Assembly: GCA_025363205.1 (NCBI GenBank)
Contig: JANYEI010000170.1
Location: 1 to 53,190 of the forward strand
From: Frigoribacterium sp.
Lineage (GTDB): Bacteria; Actinomycetota; Actinomycetes; Actinomycetales; Microbacteriaceae
Length of the DNA: 53,190 nt
Reading direction: 5' to 3'
Shown here: in pieces, positions 38,736 to 46,230 of the stretch
How the letters are laid out: every line of letters starts with the position of its first letter
How positions within the stretch are numbered: position 1 is the stretch's first letter
Notes under the pieces: model-generated
Seen by the model: only the letters and a program-made list of their open reading frames with translations
Databases searched by the model: none
Told to the model about the DNA's origin: nothing
Program-made: the position numbers and the translations under genes

Positions 38736-39446
38736 TCAAACCAGGCGCTCGATGGGAAGGATCTCAACAGTGTTGCCGTCCCCAATATCCACCACGGTGC
38801 CCGCTGACACAACGAGCGACTCGCCCTGACGTAGTTTTTGTGACGAGGATCCGGGAATCGAGACGATGGTGCCGTTGGTGGATCGCAGGTCGGTGACGAT
38901 GACGGATGCCCCGTGCTGCCTCAATTCGATGTGCGTGCTCGACACCTCACAACGGGGAGACGGTACCCGCACCAGACGCGGCACTCCTCCGATCGCGATG
39001 CGCGGGCAAACGGGCTTACGGCCGATCAGCGCGGGAATATCGAGAGGAATCGGTTCGTGCCGATTGATCCGGATGCGATACCAGAGCACAGTCAGCCCAT
39101 CGGGATCGATCGGAAGTCCCGCTCGCGGCGAGACCGGTCGCTCGACCACGAACGGGTGCCCCCGAGGCGGCTCGAGGAGTGCCGGTGGCTCGACGAGTGC
39201 TGGTGGCTCGAGTAGGGCAGGTGGCTCCACGAGGGCTGGTGGCTCGAGTAGGGCTGGCGGCTCCACGAGTGGCGGTGGCTCGACGAGTGCTGGCGGCTCC
39301 ACGAGGGTTTCGGGCTCCCGACGAGCCACTGGTGGCACGAGCGTGTCCGCCTCGAGATCCTCCGGTTCCGCCTGTTCCGCCGGTTCCGCCGGGGCGATCT
39401 CCGGGCGCGGCCGAACGACGGTGAAGTCCGCGTCGTCCGGGTGCAT
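38736..39446 (-). CDS. FHA domain protein with Pro-rich hexapeptide repeats
   Basis: The 236-residue cytoplasmic protein has an acidic N-terminus with a possible kinase site (ADFTVVRPRP, T9). Eight LVEPPA-type hexapeptides follow (residues 48-94). The C-terminal FHA domain (about 118-230) has GR 142-143, SSTH (169-172) and STNGT (189-193), so the phosphothreonine-binding residues are present. It probably reads phosphorylation by the neighbouring kinase and is extended by a stiff Pro-rich arm. A CAGAAT ends 7 nt before the ATG, suggesting a leaderless transcript that includes PP2C. Confidence 0.9.
   Translation of the reverse strand: MHPDDADFTVVRPRPEIAPAEPAEQAEPEDLEADTLVPPVARREPETLVEPPALVEPPPLVEPPALLEPPALVEPPALLEPPALVEPPALLEPPRGHPFVVERPVSPRAGLPIDPDGLTVLWYRIRINRHEPIPLDIPALIGRKPVCPRIAIGGVPRLVRVPSPRCEVSSTHIELRQHGASVIVTDLRSTNGTIVSIPGSSSQKLRQGESLVVSAGTVVDIGDGNTVEILPIERLV
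39165..39305. repeat. Eight coding 18-bp repeats (LVEPPA)
   Basis: About eight imperfect 18-bp units encode alternating LVEPPA and LLEPPA hexapeptides in the FHA protein. The number of copies may vary between strains by slippage. Confidence 0.85.
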
Positions 39447-39453
39447 ACCTACT

Positions 39454-39459
39454 ATTCTG
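39454..39459 (-). promoter_or_regulatory. Probable -10 element of the FHA-PP2C operon
   Basis: CAGAAT on the minus strand ends 7 nt before the FHA gene ATG, the same geometry as at several other starts in the window. Confidence 0.4.
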
Positions 39460-39498
39460 TCGCCCGAGAGGGCGTGGCGTGCAGTCCACCTCCGAGGG

Positions 39499-40935
39499 TC
39501 AGCGCCCGAAGTAGCTCATGACGTGCTTGATTCGCGTGTAGTCCTCGAAACCGTAGCTCGACAGGTCCTTGCCATAGCCCGAATGTTTGAAACCACCGTG
39601 CGGCATCTCCGCCACGATCGGGATGTGGGTGTTGATCCACACACAGCCGAAGTCGAGGTGCTTGGCGAAGCGCATGGCTCGACCATGGTTTTGCGTCCAA
39701 ACGCTCGACGCCAGACCGTAGTTCACCCCATTCGCCCACTCGAGTGCCGTGGCCTCGTCGGTGAACTTCTGCACGGTGATGACCGGGCCGAAGATCTCGT
39801 TCTGAACCGCGTCATCCGTCTGCTTCAGGCCCGAAATAATCGTGGCCTCGTGAAAGTATCCCGTCGTGCCCTGGCGGTGTCCGCCGAGCTCGATGGTCGC
39901 GGTGTCCGGCAGGCGGTCGATGAAGCCCTCGACCTGCGCGAGCTGATTCGCGTTGTTCACCGGTCCGAAGAAGATGCCCGTGTCGCCCGGCCCACCGGTG
40001 CGGGCATTCTCGCGGGCGTAGGCGGCGAGCGCGGCGACAAATTCGTCGTGAATGCCGGCCTGCACGAGCACGCGCGTCGCCGCGGTGCAGTCCTGGCCGG
40101 CGTTGAAATATCCGGCGCTCGCGATGCCTGCGACCGCCGATTCAATCTCGGCGTCGTCGAAGACGATGACCGGCGCCTTGCCACCGAGTTCGAGGTGAAC
40201 GCGCTTGAGATCCACCGCAGCAGCCTTCGCCACCTCCATACCCGCGCGCACCGACCCGGTGATCGACACCATTTGAGGAATCGGGTGGGCGATCATGGCT
40301 CCCCCGGTGGTGCGGTCGCCGGTGATCACGTTGAGCACGCCCTTCGGCAGAAACTCCGCCGCGATCTCGGCAAGGAACAAGGTTGCCGAGGGCGTGGTGT
40401 CCGAGGGCTTGAGCACTGTGGTGTTGCCGGCGGCGAGGGCCGGCGCGAACTTCCAGACCGCCATGTTGAGCGGGTAGTTCCACGGCGTCACCTGCCCGAT
40501 GACGCCGATCGGCTCCCGTCGGATCTGCGAGGTATGGTCTTTGAGATATTCGCCGGAGGCCATCCCACTCAGGTGCCGCGCCTCGCCGGCAAAGAAGCGG
40601 ATCTGGTCGACAGAGAGCATGATCTCATCCGTCACGAGCGTTGCCCGGGGCTTACCGGTGTCTTTCGACTCCAAGTCGGCGAACTTCTCCGCGTTCGCCT
40701 CCATCGCGTCAGCGATCCGAAACAGCGCGAGCTGGCGCTCGCCCGGGGTGGTTTCGCCCCACTCCTCGAACGCCGCCGCCGCCGCCGTGAAAGCGGAATC
40801 GACATCCGCTTCGCTCGAAACGGGTGACGATCCGTAGACCTCCTCGGTTGCCGGATCTATGAGATCAAACGACGATTCTGCCGTGGCCTGCACGTAATCA
40901 CCATTGATGAAGTTCTGAAGTTGGGGGGTGCTCAT
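39499..40935 (-). CDS. Aldehyde dehydrogenase, probable 4-aminobutyraldehyde dehydrogenase
   Basis: This NAD-dependent enzyme oxidises aldehydes to acids. The 478-residue protein has VTPWNYPLNMAVWKFAPALA, the general base E249 in HLELGGKAP and the catalytic cysteine C283 in NAGQDCTAATR. NEIFGPV and the C-terminal PHGGFKHSGYGKD fit the betaine/aminobutyraldehyde dehydrogenase branch. The ATG at 40935 starts directly at MSTPQLQNFINGDYV, the usual N-terminus; twelve extra codons upstream look untranslated. It is divergent from an Lrp-type regulator and near a putrescine-type aminotransferase, which supports 4-aminobutyraldehyde as substrate. Confidence 0.9.
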   Translation of the reverse strand: MSTPQLQNFINGDYVQATAESSFDLIDPATEEVYGSSPVSSEADVDSAFTAAAAAFEEWGETTPGERQLALFRIADAMEANAEKFADLESKDTGKPRATLVTDEIMLSVDQIRFFAGEARHLSGMASGEYLKDHTSQIRREPIGVIGQVTPWNYPLNMAVWKFAPALAAGNTTVLKPSDTTPSATLFLAEIAAEFLPKGVLNVITGDRTTGGAMIAHPIPQMVSITGSVRAGMEVAKAAAVDLKRVHLELGGKAPVIVFDDAEIESAVAGIASAGYFNAGQDCTAATRVLVQAGIHDEFVAALAAYARENARTGGPGDTGIFFGPVNNANQLAQVEGFIDRLPDTATIELGGHRQGTTGYFHEATIISGLKQTDDAVQNEIFGPVITVQKFTDEATALEWANGVNYGLASSVWTQNHGRAMRFAKHLDFGCVWINTHIPIVAEMPHGGFKHSGYGKDLSSYGFEDYTRIKHVMSYFGR

Positions 40936-41021
40936 GCTCCCAACATAGCGAGCAGCCGCTGTGGGCGCCACGGTCGCAGACTACCGATTCCGCAGCAAAA
41001 CGCGCCCAAGGATGCGGATTC

Positions 41022-41034
41022 ACTTGTAACAAGT
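41022..41034. promoter_or_regulatory. Operator-like palindrome in the ALDH-Lrp divergent region
   Basis: ACTTGT-A-ACAAGT is a perfect 6-1-6 palindrome, within an imperfect larger dyad flanked by GCGGA and TCCGC. It overlaps the probable -35 of the Lrp-type regulator gene and so could mediate autoregulation and control of the divergent dehydrogenase. Confidence 0.5.
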
Positions 41035-41052
41035 CCGCTGCACTGACAGAAT
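41024..41052 (+). promoter_or_regulatory. Probable promoter of the Lrp-type regulator gene
   Basis: TTGTAA (41024-41029) and CAGAAT (41047-41052) are separated by 17 bp, and the -10 ends 6 nt before the ATG. The transcript is probably leaderless. Confidence 0.5.
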
Positions 41053-41058
41053 CAGGGG

Positions 41059-41526
41059 ATGAGTCTGAATGCTAAGCCGGTGCACCTCGACGAGGTGTCC
41101 AAGGCGATCATTGAGCAGCTACAGGCTGACGGTCGACGCAGCTACGCCGAAATCGGCAAGGCGGTCGGGCTCAGCGAGGCTGCGGTACGGCAGCGCGTGC
41201 AGAAGCTCACCGACTCCGGCGTCATGCAGGTTGTGGCTGTCACCGATCCGATGCAGCTCGGCTTCTACCGCCAGGCGATGATCGGAATCCGGGTGACCGG
41301 CGACACCACCACCGTCGCCGAGACCCTTGGCCGCATCACAGCGGTGGACTACGTCGTGCTTACCGCCGGCAGTTTCGACATCCTTGCCGAGGTTGTCTGC
41401 GAGAACGACGAAGACCTGATCGAACTGCTCAATAAGGAGATCCGTGGGATCCCCGGCGTGCAGTCAACCGAGACGTTCGTGTATTTGAGACTTGAGAAGC
41501 AGTTCTACAACTGGGGAACGAGATAA
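41059..41526 (+). CDS. Lrp/AsnC-family transcriptional regulator
   Basis: The 155-residue regulator has an N-terminal winged HTH (SKAIIEQLQADGRRSYAEIG, then GLSEAAVRQRVQKL) and a C-terminal RAM ligand-binding domain (about 70-150). Such proteins sense amino acids or related amines and form octamers. It lies 5 nt before the class III aminotransferase gene and divergent from the aldehyde dehydrogenase, so it is the probable local regulator of putrescine or amine catabolism. The ligand is not deducible. Confidence 0.93.
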   Translation: MSLNAKPVHLDEVSKAIIEQLQADGRRSYAEIGKAVGLSEAAVRQRVQKLTDSGVMQVVAVTDPMQLGFYRQAMIGIRVTGDTTTVAETLGRITAVDYVVLTAGSFDILAEVVCENDEDLIELLNKEIRGIPGVQSTETFVYLRLEKQFYNWGTR

Positions 41527-41531
41527 GAAAA

Positions 41532-43004
41532 ATGACAATCGACAACCTAACCGGCACCACAACCCAAACCACAACCCACACCGCCTCCCATGCGCTCAAT
41601 GGCGCGAAGACGGTCGGTTCTTCGAAATTCACCGAAGCTGAGCTCCAGCAGAAGGCGAAGGATCATCTCTGGATGCACTTCACTCGCCAGTCGGTGATGG
41701 AGGACGGCCACGGCGTGCCAATCATCGTCAAGGGTGAGGGCCACCACATCTGGGATTCCACCGGAAAGAAGTACTTTGACGGCCTGAGCGGCCTCTTCGT
41801 TGTCAATGCCGGCCACGGGCGCCGTCGCCTTGCCGAGGTCGCGGCCAAGCAGGCCGAGGAGCTTGCCTTCTTCCCGCTCTGGTCTTACGCACATCCGAGT
41901 GCCATTGAGCTCGCCGACCGCCTCGCGAGCTACGCGCCCGGTGACCTCAACCGCGTGTTCTTCTCCACCGGTGGTGGCGAGGCTGTCGAGACCGCATTCA
42001 AGCTCGCCAAGTATTACTGGAAGCTGCAGGGTCGCCCCACTAAGCACAAGGTGATCTCGCGAAACGTGGCCTACCACGGCACCCCACAGGGAGCACTGGC
42101 GATCACGGGCATCCCGGCCATGAAGGAGATGTTCGAGCCGGTGACCCCCGGCGGCTTTCGCGTGCCGAACACCAACTTCTACCGCGCCGCCGAGATGGGA
42201 GCACCCACCGAAGACCTCGAGACCTTCGGTCTGTGGGCCGCAAACCGCATCGAGGAGATGATTCAGTTCGAAGGGCCCGAGACCGTGGCCGCCGTCTTCC
42301 TCGAGCCGGTGCAAAACTCCGGAGGATGCTTCCCCCCACCACCCGGCTACTTCAAGCGGGTGCGCGAGATCTGCGACAAGTACGACGTGCTGCTCGTGAG
42401 CGACGAGGTTATCTGTGCCTTCGGACGCATCGGGGAGTTCTTCGCCTGCGACGCCTATGACTACGTGCCAGACATGATCACCTGCGCGAAAGGCATGACC
42501 AGCGGATACTCGCCGATCGGTGCCACCATCGTGAGCGATCGCATCTACGAGCCGTTCAAGAACGGCAACACGTCGTTCTATCACGGCTACACCTTCGGCG
42601 GACATCCGGTCTCGTCCGCGGTCGCGCTCGCTAACCTCGACATTTTCGAAGAGGAGAAGCTCAACGACAACGTGCGGCTCAACTCGCCAGCCTTCCGCGC
42701 CACACTGGAAAAGCTCAAGGACCTGCCCATCGTCGGAGATGTGCGCGGAGCCGGGTACTTCTTCGGCATAGAGCTCGTGAAAGACAAGGTCACCAAGGAG
42801 ACCTTCGACGACGACGAGTCGGAGCGCCTGCTGCGCGGATTCCTGTCCAAGGCTCTCTACGATGCGGGACTGTATTGTCGGGCCGATGACCGCGGCGATC
42901 CCGTCATCCAGCTCGCTCCGCCGCTGACCATCGGCCAGCCCGAATTCGACGAGATCGAGCAGATCCTGCGGAGCGTGCTTACCGAGGCCTGGACGCGGCT
43001 GTAG
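41532..43004 (+). CDS. Class III aminotransferase, probable putrescine/omega-amino acid-pyruvate type
   Basis: The 490-residue PLP enzyme has LSGLFVVNAGHGRRRLAEVA, the phosphate block STGGGEAVETAFKLAKYYW, VFLEPVQNSGGCFPPPPGYF, the PLP aspartate in LVSDEVICAFGRIGEFF and lysine K320 in CAKGMTSGYSP. These features match the omega-transaminase group that includes putrescine-pyruvate (SpuC-like) and beta-alanine-pyruvate enzymes. It lies 5 nt after an Lrp-type regulator and close to an aldehyde dehydrogenase and an amine oxidase, which favours putrescine. The amino acceptor is probably pyruvate, inferred from family only. Confidence 0.9.
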   Translation: MTIDNLTGTTTQTTTHTASHALNGAKTVGSSKFTEAELQQKAKDHLWMHFTRQSVMEDGHGVPIIVKGEGHHIWDSTGKKYFDGLSGLFVVNAGHGRRRLAEVAAKQAEELAFFPLWSYAHPSAIELADRLASYAPGDLNRVFFSTGGGEAVETAFKLAKYYWKLQGRPTKHKVISRNVAYHGTPQGALAITGIPAMKEMFEPVTPGGFRVPNTNFYRAAEMGAPTEDLETFGLWAANRIEEMIQFEGPETVAAVFLEPVQNSGGCFPPPPGYFKRVREICDKYDVLLVSDEVICAFGRIGEFFACDAYDYVPDMITCAKGMTSGYSPIGATIVSDRIYEPFKNGNTSFYHGYTFGGHPVSSAVALANLDIFEEEKLNDNVRLNSPAFRATLEKLKDLPIVGDVRGAGYFFGIELVKDKVTKETFDDDESERLLRGFLSKALYDAGLYCRADDRGDPVIQLAPPLTIGQPEFDEIEQILRSVLTEAWTRL

Positions 43005-43105
43005 TACTGGTCGCGGGCCGGCGCATCCGTCCGCTGCATGCGGTGGGCGGTTTCTGGCCCGCTGCATCCGTCCCGCGCGGATCCGATCACGTCACCTGGT
43101 TCGCC

Positions 43106-43191
43106 GTTCGAAATGCAGGATCATGTGTGGCAGGAGTTCGCTTTTGGTGGACTCCTGCCACACCAGTCACACTCGGTCCTGCATTTCGAAC
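43106..43191. repeat. Large two-tier inverted repeat in an intergenic space
   Basis: Outer arms GTTCGAAATGCAGGA (43106-43120) and TCCTGCATTTCGAAC (43177-43191) are a perfect 15-bp pair. Inner arms GTGTGGCAGGAGT (43125-43137) and ACTCCTGCCACAC (43151-43163) are a perfect 13-bp pair around a 13-nt loop. The element lies in a 350-bp gap that has no convincing gene. It could be a dispersed extragenic palindrome, a miniature mobile element or a strong structured RNA. No target-site duplication is visible. Confidence 0.85.
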
Positions 43192-43230
43192 ACCCCGGGC
43201 CAGCAGTATCACGGTCCGCTCAGTGCCACG

Positions 43231-43263
43231 GCTCAGCTCAGCAGCACCACCGCTCAGCTCAGC
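43231..43263. repeat. Direct repeats downstream of the large palindrome
   Basis: GCTCAGCTCAGC occurs at 43231-43242 and 43252-43263. A second pair, GCGCCACCCC, lies at 43262-43271 and 43278-43287. With the palindrome they make most of the 43005-43354 gap repetitive; the remainder shows nothing else that I can identify apart from AAGAGGAA before the next gene. Confidence 0.6.
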
Positions 43264-43354
43264 GCCACCCCACGAAAGCGCCACCCCGGCCCAACAGGGC
43301 CGGGTAAGGGCATCCGGGCATCGCGCCGGTGCATAAGCGACAGAAAGAGGAACG

Positions 43355-44746
43355 ATGTCCGACTATCGCGCACTGAGCTTCTGGTTCGACTCGCTCCCGG
43401 TGGCTGGCAGCGCCGATGCGGGGGCGGATGATCTCCTCCCCCGTCCACCGCTGGCTGGCCCTCTGGAGGTGGACGTCGCCATCGTGGGAGGCGGACTCAC
43501 CGGTCTCTGGACCGCCTACTACCTCGCTTCTGAACAGCCCAACCTGCGTATCGCGATTCTCGAGAAACACATCGCGGGATTCGGAGCCTCCGGACGCAAC
43601 GGCGGATGGTGCTCCGCCCTGTTTCCCGCATCGACGGCCTCGCTCGCCCGCCGTCACGGTCGGGATGCTGCCCTGGCGATGCGGCAGGCAATGATTGACA
43701 CCGTCGACGAGGTCGGTCGCGTTACAGCGGCCGAAGGAATCGACTGCGATTTCGTGCGGGGTGGCACGGTGAGCCTCGCGCGCGGCCAGGCCCAGTGGGC
43801 CGCGGCCCGCGCGGAAGTCGCCGAAGCAGGCCGCTGGGGCGTGGACGATCTGGAATTGAGGGATGCCGCCCACAGCCCTCGGGGCGCAGCCGGGGCGCTG
43901 GGCTCCACCTTCGATCCAGCCTGCGCCCGGTTGCACCCGGCGAAGCTCGTGCGCGGACTCGCCCGCGTGGTGGAGCGACTCGGGGTGACGATTTACGAAG
44001 AGACCGAAGTGCTCTCGTGGCGCGCGGGGGAGGTTCTCACCGAGCACGCTGCGGTGAGTGCCGAGACGATTGTGATCGCTCTCGAAGGCTATGGAGCGAG
44101 CCTGCCGCAGACCCACCGCCGAGTGTTGCCGCTCTACTCGCTCATGATCGCGACCGAGCCGCTCAATGACGCGACCTGGGAGGAGATCGGCATCGAGCAC
44201 GGGCAGACCTTCGCCGATTTTCGGCATCTGCTTGTCTACGGCCAACGAACGGCAGATAATCGCTTTGCCTTCGGGGGCCGGGGCGCCCGATACCACTGGG
44301 GCAGCAGCATCCGCTCCGAATATGATCGGGTGCCGGAGGTGTTCGACCACCTGGCGCGCACCCTTGCAAGCATCTTCCCCGCCGCCCGCGACGTGGCGAT
44401 CACGCATCGCTGGGGCGGCCCACTCGGGGTGCCGCGCGACTGGCATGCGAGCGCCACCTTCGACGCCGCTTCCGGCGTCGCGACGGCGGGCGGCTATGTC
44501 GGCGATGGACTGAGCACCACCAATCTCGCCGGGCGTACTCTCACCGACCTCATCCTGCGGCGGGATACCTTGAACTCGCGGCTGCCATGGGTGAACCACC
44601 GTTCGCCGCTCTGGGAGCCCGAGCCGCTACGTTTCATCGGGGCGAATCTCGGCACGACAGCGATGGCCATCGCGGATGCCGAAGAGAGACTGACCGGTCG
44701 CGCATCTCTCGCTGCCCGGCTGATGGCGCCACTCACCGGGCACTAG
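43355..44746 (+). CDS. FAD-dependent amine/amino-acid oxidoreductase (PuuB/DAO family)
   Basis: The 463-residue flavoprotein has an FAD-binding loop VAIVGGGLTGLWTAYYLAS near residue 37 and the GFGASGRNGGWC motif, both typical of gamma-glutamylputrescine oxidase (PuuB)-like DAO proteins. The C-terminal GGYVGDGLSTTNLAGR closes the FAD site. It probably oxidises putrescine, a gamma-glutamyl derivative or another amine. No gamma-glutamylputrescine synthetase (puuA) is seen in the window, so the exact substrate remains open. The start ATG follows AAGAGGAA. It lies downstream of the aminotransferase but is separated from it by the 350-bp repeat-bearing gap. Confidence 0.87.
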   Translation: MSDYRALSFWFDSLPVAGSADAGADDLLPRPPLAGPLEVDVAIVGGGLTGLWTAYYLASEQPNLRIAILEKHIAGFGASGRNGGWCSALFPASTASLARRHGRDAALAMRQAMIDTVDEVGRVTAAEGIDCDFVRGGTVSLARGQAQWAAARAEVAEAGRWGVDDLELRDAAHSPRGAAGALGSTFDPACARLHPAKLVRGLARVVERLGVTIYEETEVLSWRAGEVLTEHAAVSAETIVIALEGYGASLPQTHRRVLPLYSLMIATEPLNDATWEEIGIEHGQTFADFRHLLVYGQRTADNRFAFGGRGARYHWGSSIRSEYDRVPEVFDHLARTLASIFPAARDVAITHRWGGPLGVPRDWHASATFDAASGVATAGGYVGDGLSTTNLAGRTLTDLILRRDTLNSRLPWVNHRSPLWEPEPLRFIGANLGTTAMAIADAEERLTGRASLAARLMAPLTGH

Positions 44747-44753
44747 AAGCCAT

Positions 44754-44790
44754 GTGCCCTCACCGGGCACTTGCCCAAGCGCGAAGCGCT
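44754..44790 (+). repeat. Two small hairpins and a direct repeat after the oxidoreductase gene
   Basis: GTGCCC and GGGCAC (44754-44770) form a 6-bp stem, and AGCGC-GAA-GCGCT (44778-44790) forms a second stem shortly before a TTTT. Together they may terminate the oxidoreductase transcript. CTCACCGGGCACT also occurs twice (44732-44744 and 44759-44771), the first copy covering the gene's stop codon. Confidence 0.45.
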
Positions 44791-44846
44791 GATACGCTTT
44801 TCTTCGCCGGGCCGAGGCGCCGTGCCAAGCGGGCGATCGGGGGATC

Positions 44847-45905
44847 ATGACGCTGTTCGAGCAGGACAGCTACGCCCTGCGCTCAAATCCGCGGCGGCGG
44901 TCACGACTCGCCCGAGTGATTCCCACTGTGCTCGCGCTGGTGCTCGTCGCCGCGGGGGTGTTCGCCTTCCTCGGCTTCCAACGACTTCTCGACCAGTACA
45001 CGGTCTGGACCTTTCGCCCCTCCGAGGCGGTGTCCTCCCTCATCGCGTCATCCCAGTTGACCGACGAAGGCCGTTTCATTTTCTTGGCGAGCAAACCGGT
45101 GATCGAATCGTCAACCGTCTTCGCGTCGAGTTGCGCGAGCAACCAGGAGGGTAGTGGGATCCTCGGCTGTTACCTGCCACGGGACCGGTCGATCCACCTC
45201 TTCGCCGTAACCGAACCCCGACTTGCCGGCCTGACCGATGTCGTCGCCGCGCACGAGATGCTTCATGCCGCCTGGGATCGCTTTTCCACTACCGAACAGC
45301 AACAGCTTGTTCCCCTCCTTGAGCGGGAAGCGTCGAAACTCGAGGGAGACCCCGCGTTCCAGGCGCGGCTCGACTACTACGCGAAGAACGAACCGGGCCA
45401 ACGCGACAACGAACTGCACTCGATAATCGGCACCGAGATCGCCTCGATCTCACCAGAGCTCGAGGCTCACTACGCGAAATGGCTCGGCAACCGCCGGGCC
45501 CTTGTGCAGCTGCAGGGCAAGACCAATGCCGTCTTCACCGGCCTCGAAAAGCGCTCCGCCGAGCTGTCGGAATCGATGGATGCCCTCCGAGCCGCGATCA
45601 GTGACGAGTACGCTTCGTATACGAGCGGCTACGCCCAGCTGAACGCGGACATCCGCCGATTCAATGCACGCACCGACTTCACGTCGAAGCGCCAGGCAGA
45701 CATGGTCAAGGGCACCCTCGAGACGCGACGCACCTCCCTCGACGCTCGATATGCCGACATCCTGGCGAAAACAGCCGAGTACAACGGGGACCTCGCCGAG
45801 ATGACAGCCCTTTCAAAGCAGACTGACGGACTCAACATTGCTCTCAACCACGGCCCGGCCGTCACCACCATCCCAACTCCAGTCCCCGCGACGGGCGGCG
45901 GCTAA
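44847..45905 (+). CDS. Secreted or membrane-anchored HExxH-motif protein of unknown family
   Basis: The 352-residue protein has a basic cytoplasmic start and one TM helix (about 24-46), with the rest outside. A zinc-protease-like motif H136-E137-M-L-H140 sits in VVAAHEMLHAAWDRF, within a helical context typical of metallopeptidases. Residues 205-325 are strongly helical, probably coiled coil. A Pro/Thr-rich tail follows. No third zinc ligand can be assigned with certainty. GGGGGA precedes the ATG. I do not recognise a named family; a cell-wall or envelope peptidase is the simplest guess. Confidence 0.75.
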   Translation: MTLFEQDSYALRSNPRRRSRLARVIPTVLALVLVAAGVFAFLGFQRLLDQYTVWTFRPSEAVSSLIASSQLTDEGRFIFLASKPVIESSTVFASSCASNQEGSGILGCYLPRDRSIHLFAVTEPRLAGLTDVVAAHEMLHAAWDRFSTTEQQQLVPLLEREASKLEGDPAFQARLDYYAKNEPGQRDNELHSIIGTEIASISPELEAHYAKWLGNRRALVQLQGKTNAVFTGLEKRSAELSESMDALRAAISDEYASYTSGYAQLNADIRRFNARTDFTSKRQADMVKGTLETRRTSLDARYADILAKTAEYNGDLAEMTALSKQTDGLNIALNHGPAVTTIPTPVPATGGG

Positions 45906-46174
45906 CGGGAATGGCAGGTCATCAGTTCGGTAACGGTCATCGACGAGATGTGCCCGGAGAGCTCGAACCACGGGTTTGAAGGCAGTCACGGTCGCATGCC
46001 TCGAATACCCACCGGGTTCTCACGCAGCATCCCGCTACCCGTGTCGATCCTCTTCTGCACCAGGCGGAATCGCGCGACCATGTGCGACAGCAGCGGGATG
46101 ATCGCATCCACGGTCAGCTCGCGGCGGTCGTTCACCGACAGCGGCCTCGCACGGGATGACTTGCGGAGCGTCAT
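45902..46174 (-). pseudogene. Remnant of a TetR-family regulator gene
   Basis: Reading on the minus strand from an ATG at 46174, the product begins like a TetR N-terminus (RRELTVDAIIPLL, helix 1). It then passes directly into sequence that does not look like the expected helix-turn-helix (SHMVARFRLVQKRIDTGSG). It stops at 45986, and an in-frame continuation (FELSGHISSMTVTELMT) runs to another stop at 45902. The simplest reading is an internal deletion that removed the DNA-binding motif, followed by decay. A TetR-style operator remains just upstream. Homology is judged by eye from a short segment, so a chance resemblance is possible. It fills most of the 325-bp gap between the HExxH gene and the oxidoreductase gene. 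Confidence 0.4.
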
Positions 46175-46191
46175 CCGCTCAGAGCAATGGA

Positions 46192-46207
46192 GTGAGTGCC
46201 CACTCAC
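46192..46207. promoter_or_regulatory. TetR-type operator palindrome
   Basis: GTGAGTG-CC-CACTCAC is a perfect 7-2-7 inverted repeat located 12 bp before the oxidoreductase -10, overlapping its expected -35. It also lies immediately upstream of the TetR remnant, where an autoregulated operator would be. Confidence 0.55.
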
Positions 46208-46218
46208 ACGATGAATCA

Positions 46219-46224
46219 TAGACT
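46219..46224 (+). promoter_or_regulatory. Probable -10 element of the oxidoreductase gene (leaderless)
   Basis: TAGACT ends 6 nt before the ATG at 46231 and there is no ribosome-binding site. Confidence 0.45.
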
Positions 46225-46230
46225 CGGACC

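Noticed and set aside
21413-39446. Complete type VII secretion locus
   Set aside because: Only the motor-like ATPase and an FHA protein resemble type VII parts. No WXG100, EccB, EccD, EccE or mycosin-like protease gene is present in the window.
37860-39446. Mycobacterial-type pknB/pstP division cluster
   Set aside because: The phosphatase lacks a TM segment, the kinase lacks PASTA repeats, and no rodA or pbpA gene is adjacent.
41547-43067. Minus-strand open frame of 506 codons
   Set aside because: It is antisense to the class III aminotransferase, which has every family motif. No start signal or domain is seen.
43043-43448. Several small open frames in the 43.0-43.35 kb gap
   Set aside because: They run through the large inverted repeat and its direct repeats on both strands, lack ribosome-binding sites and resemble no protein.
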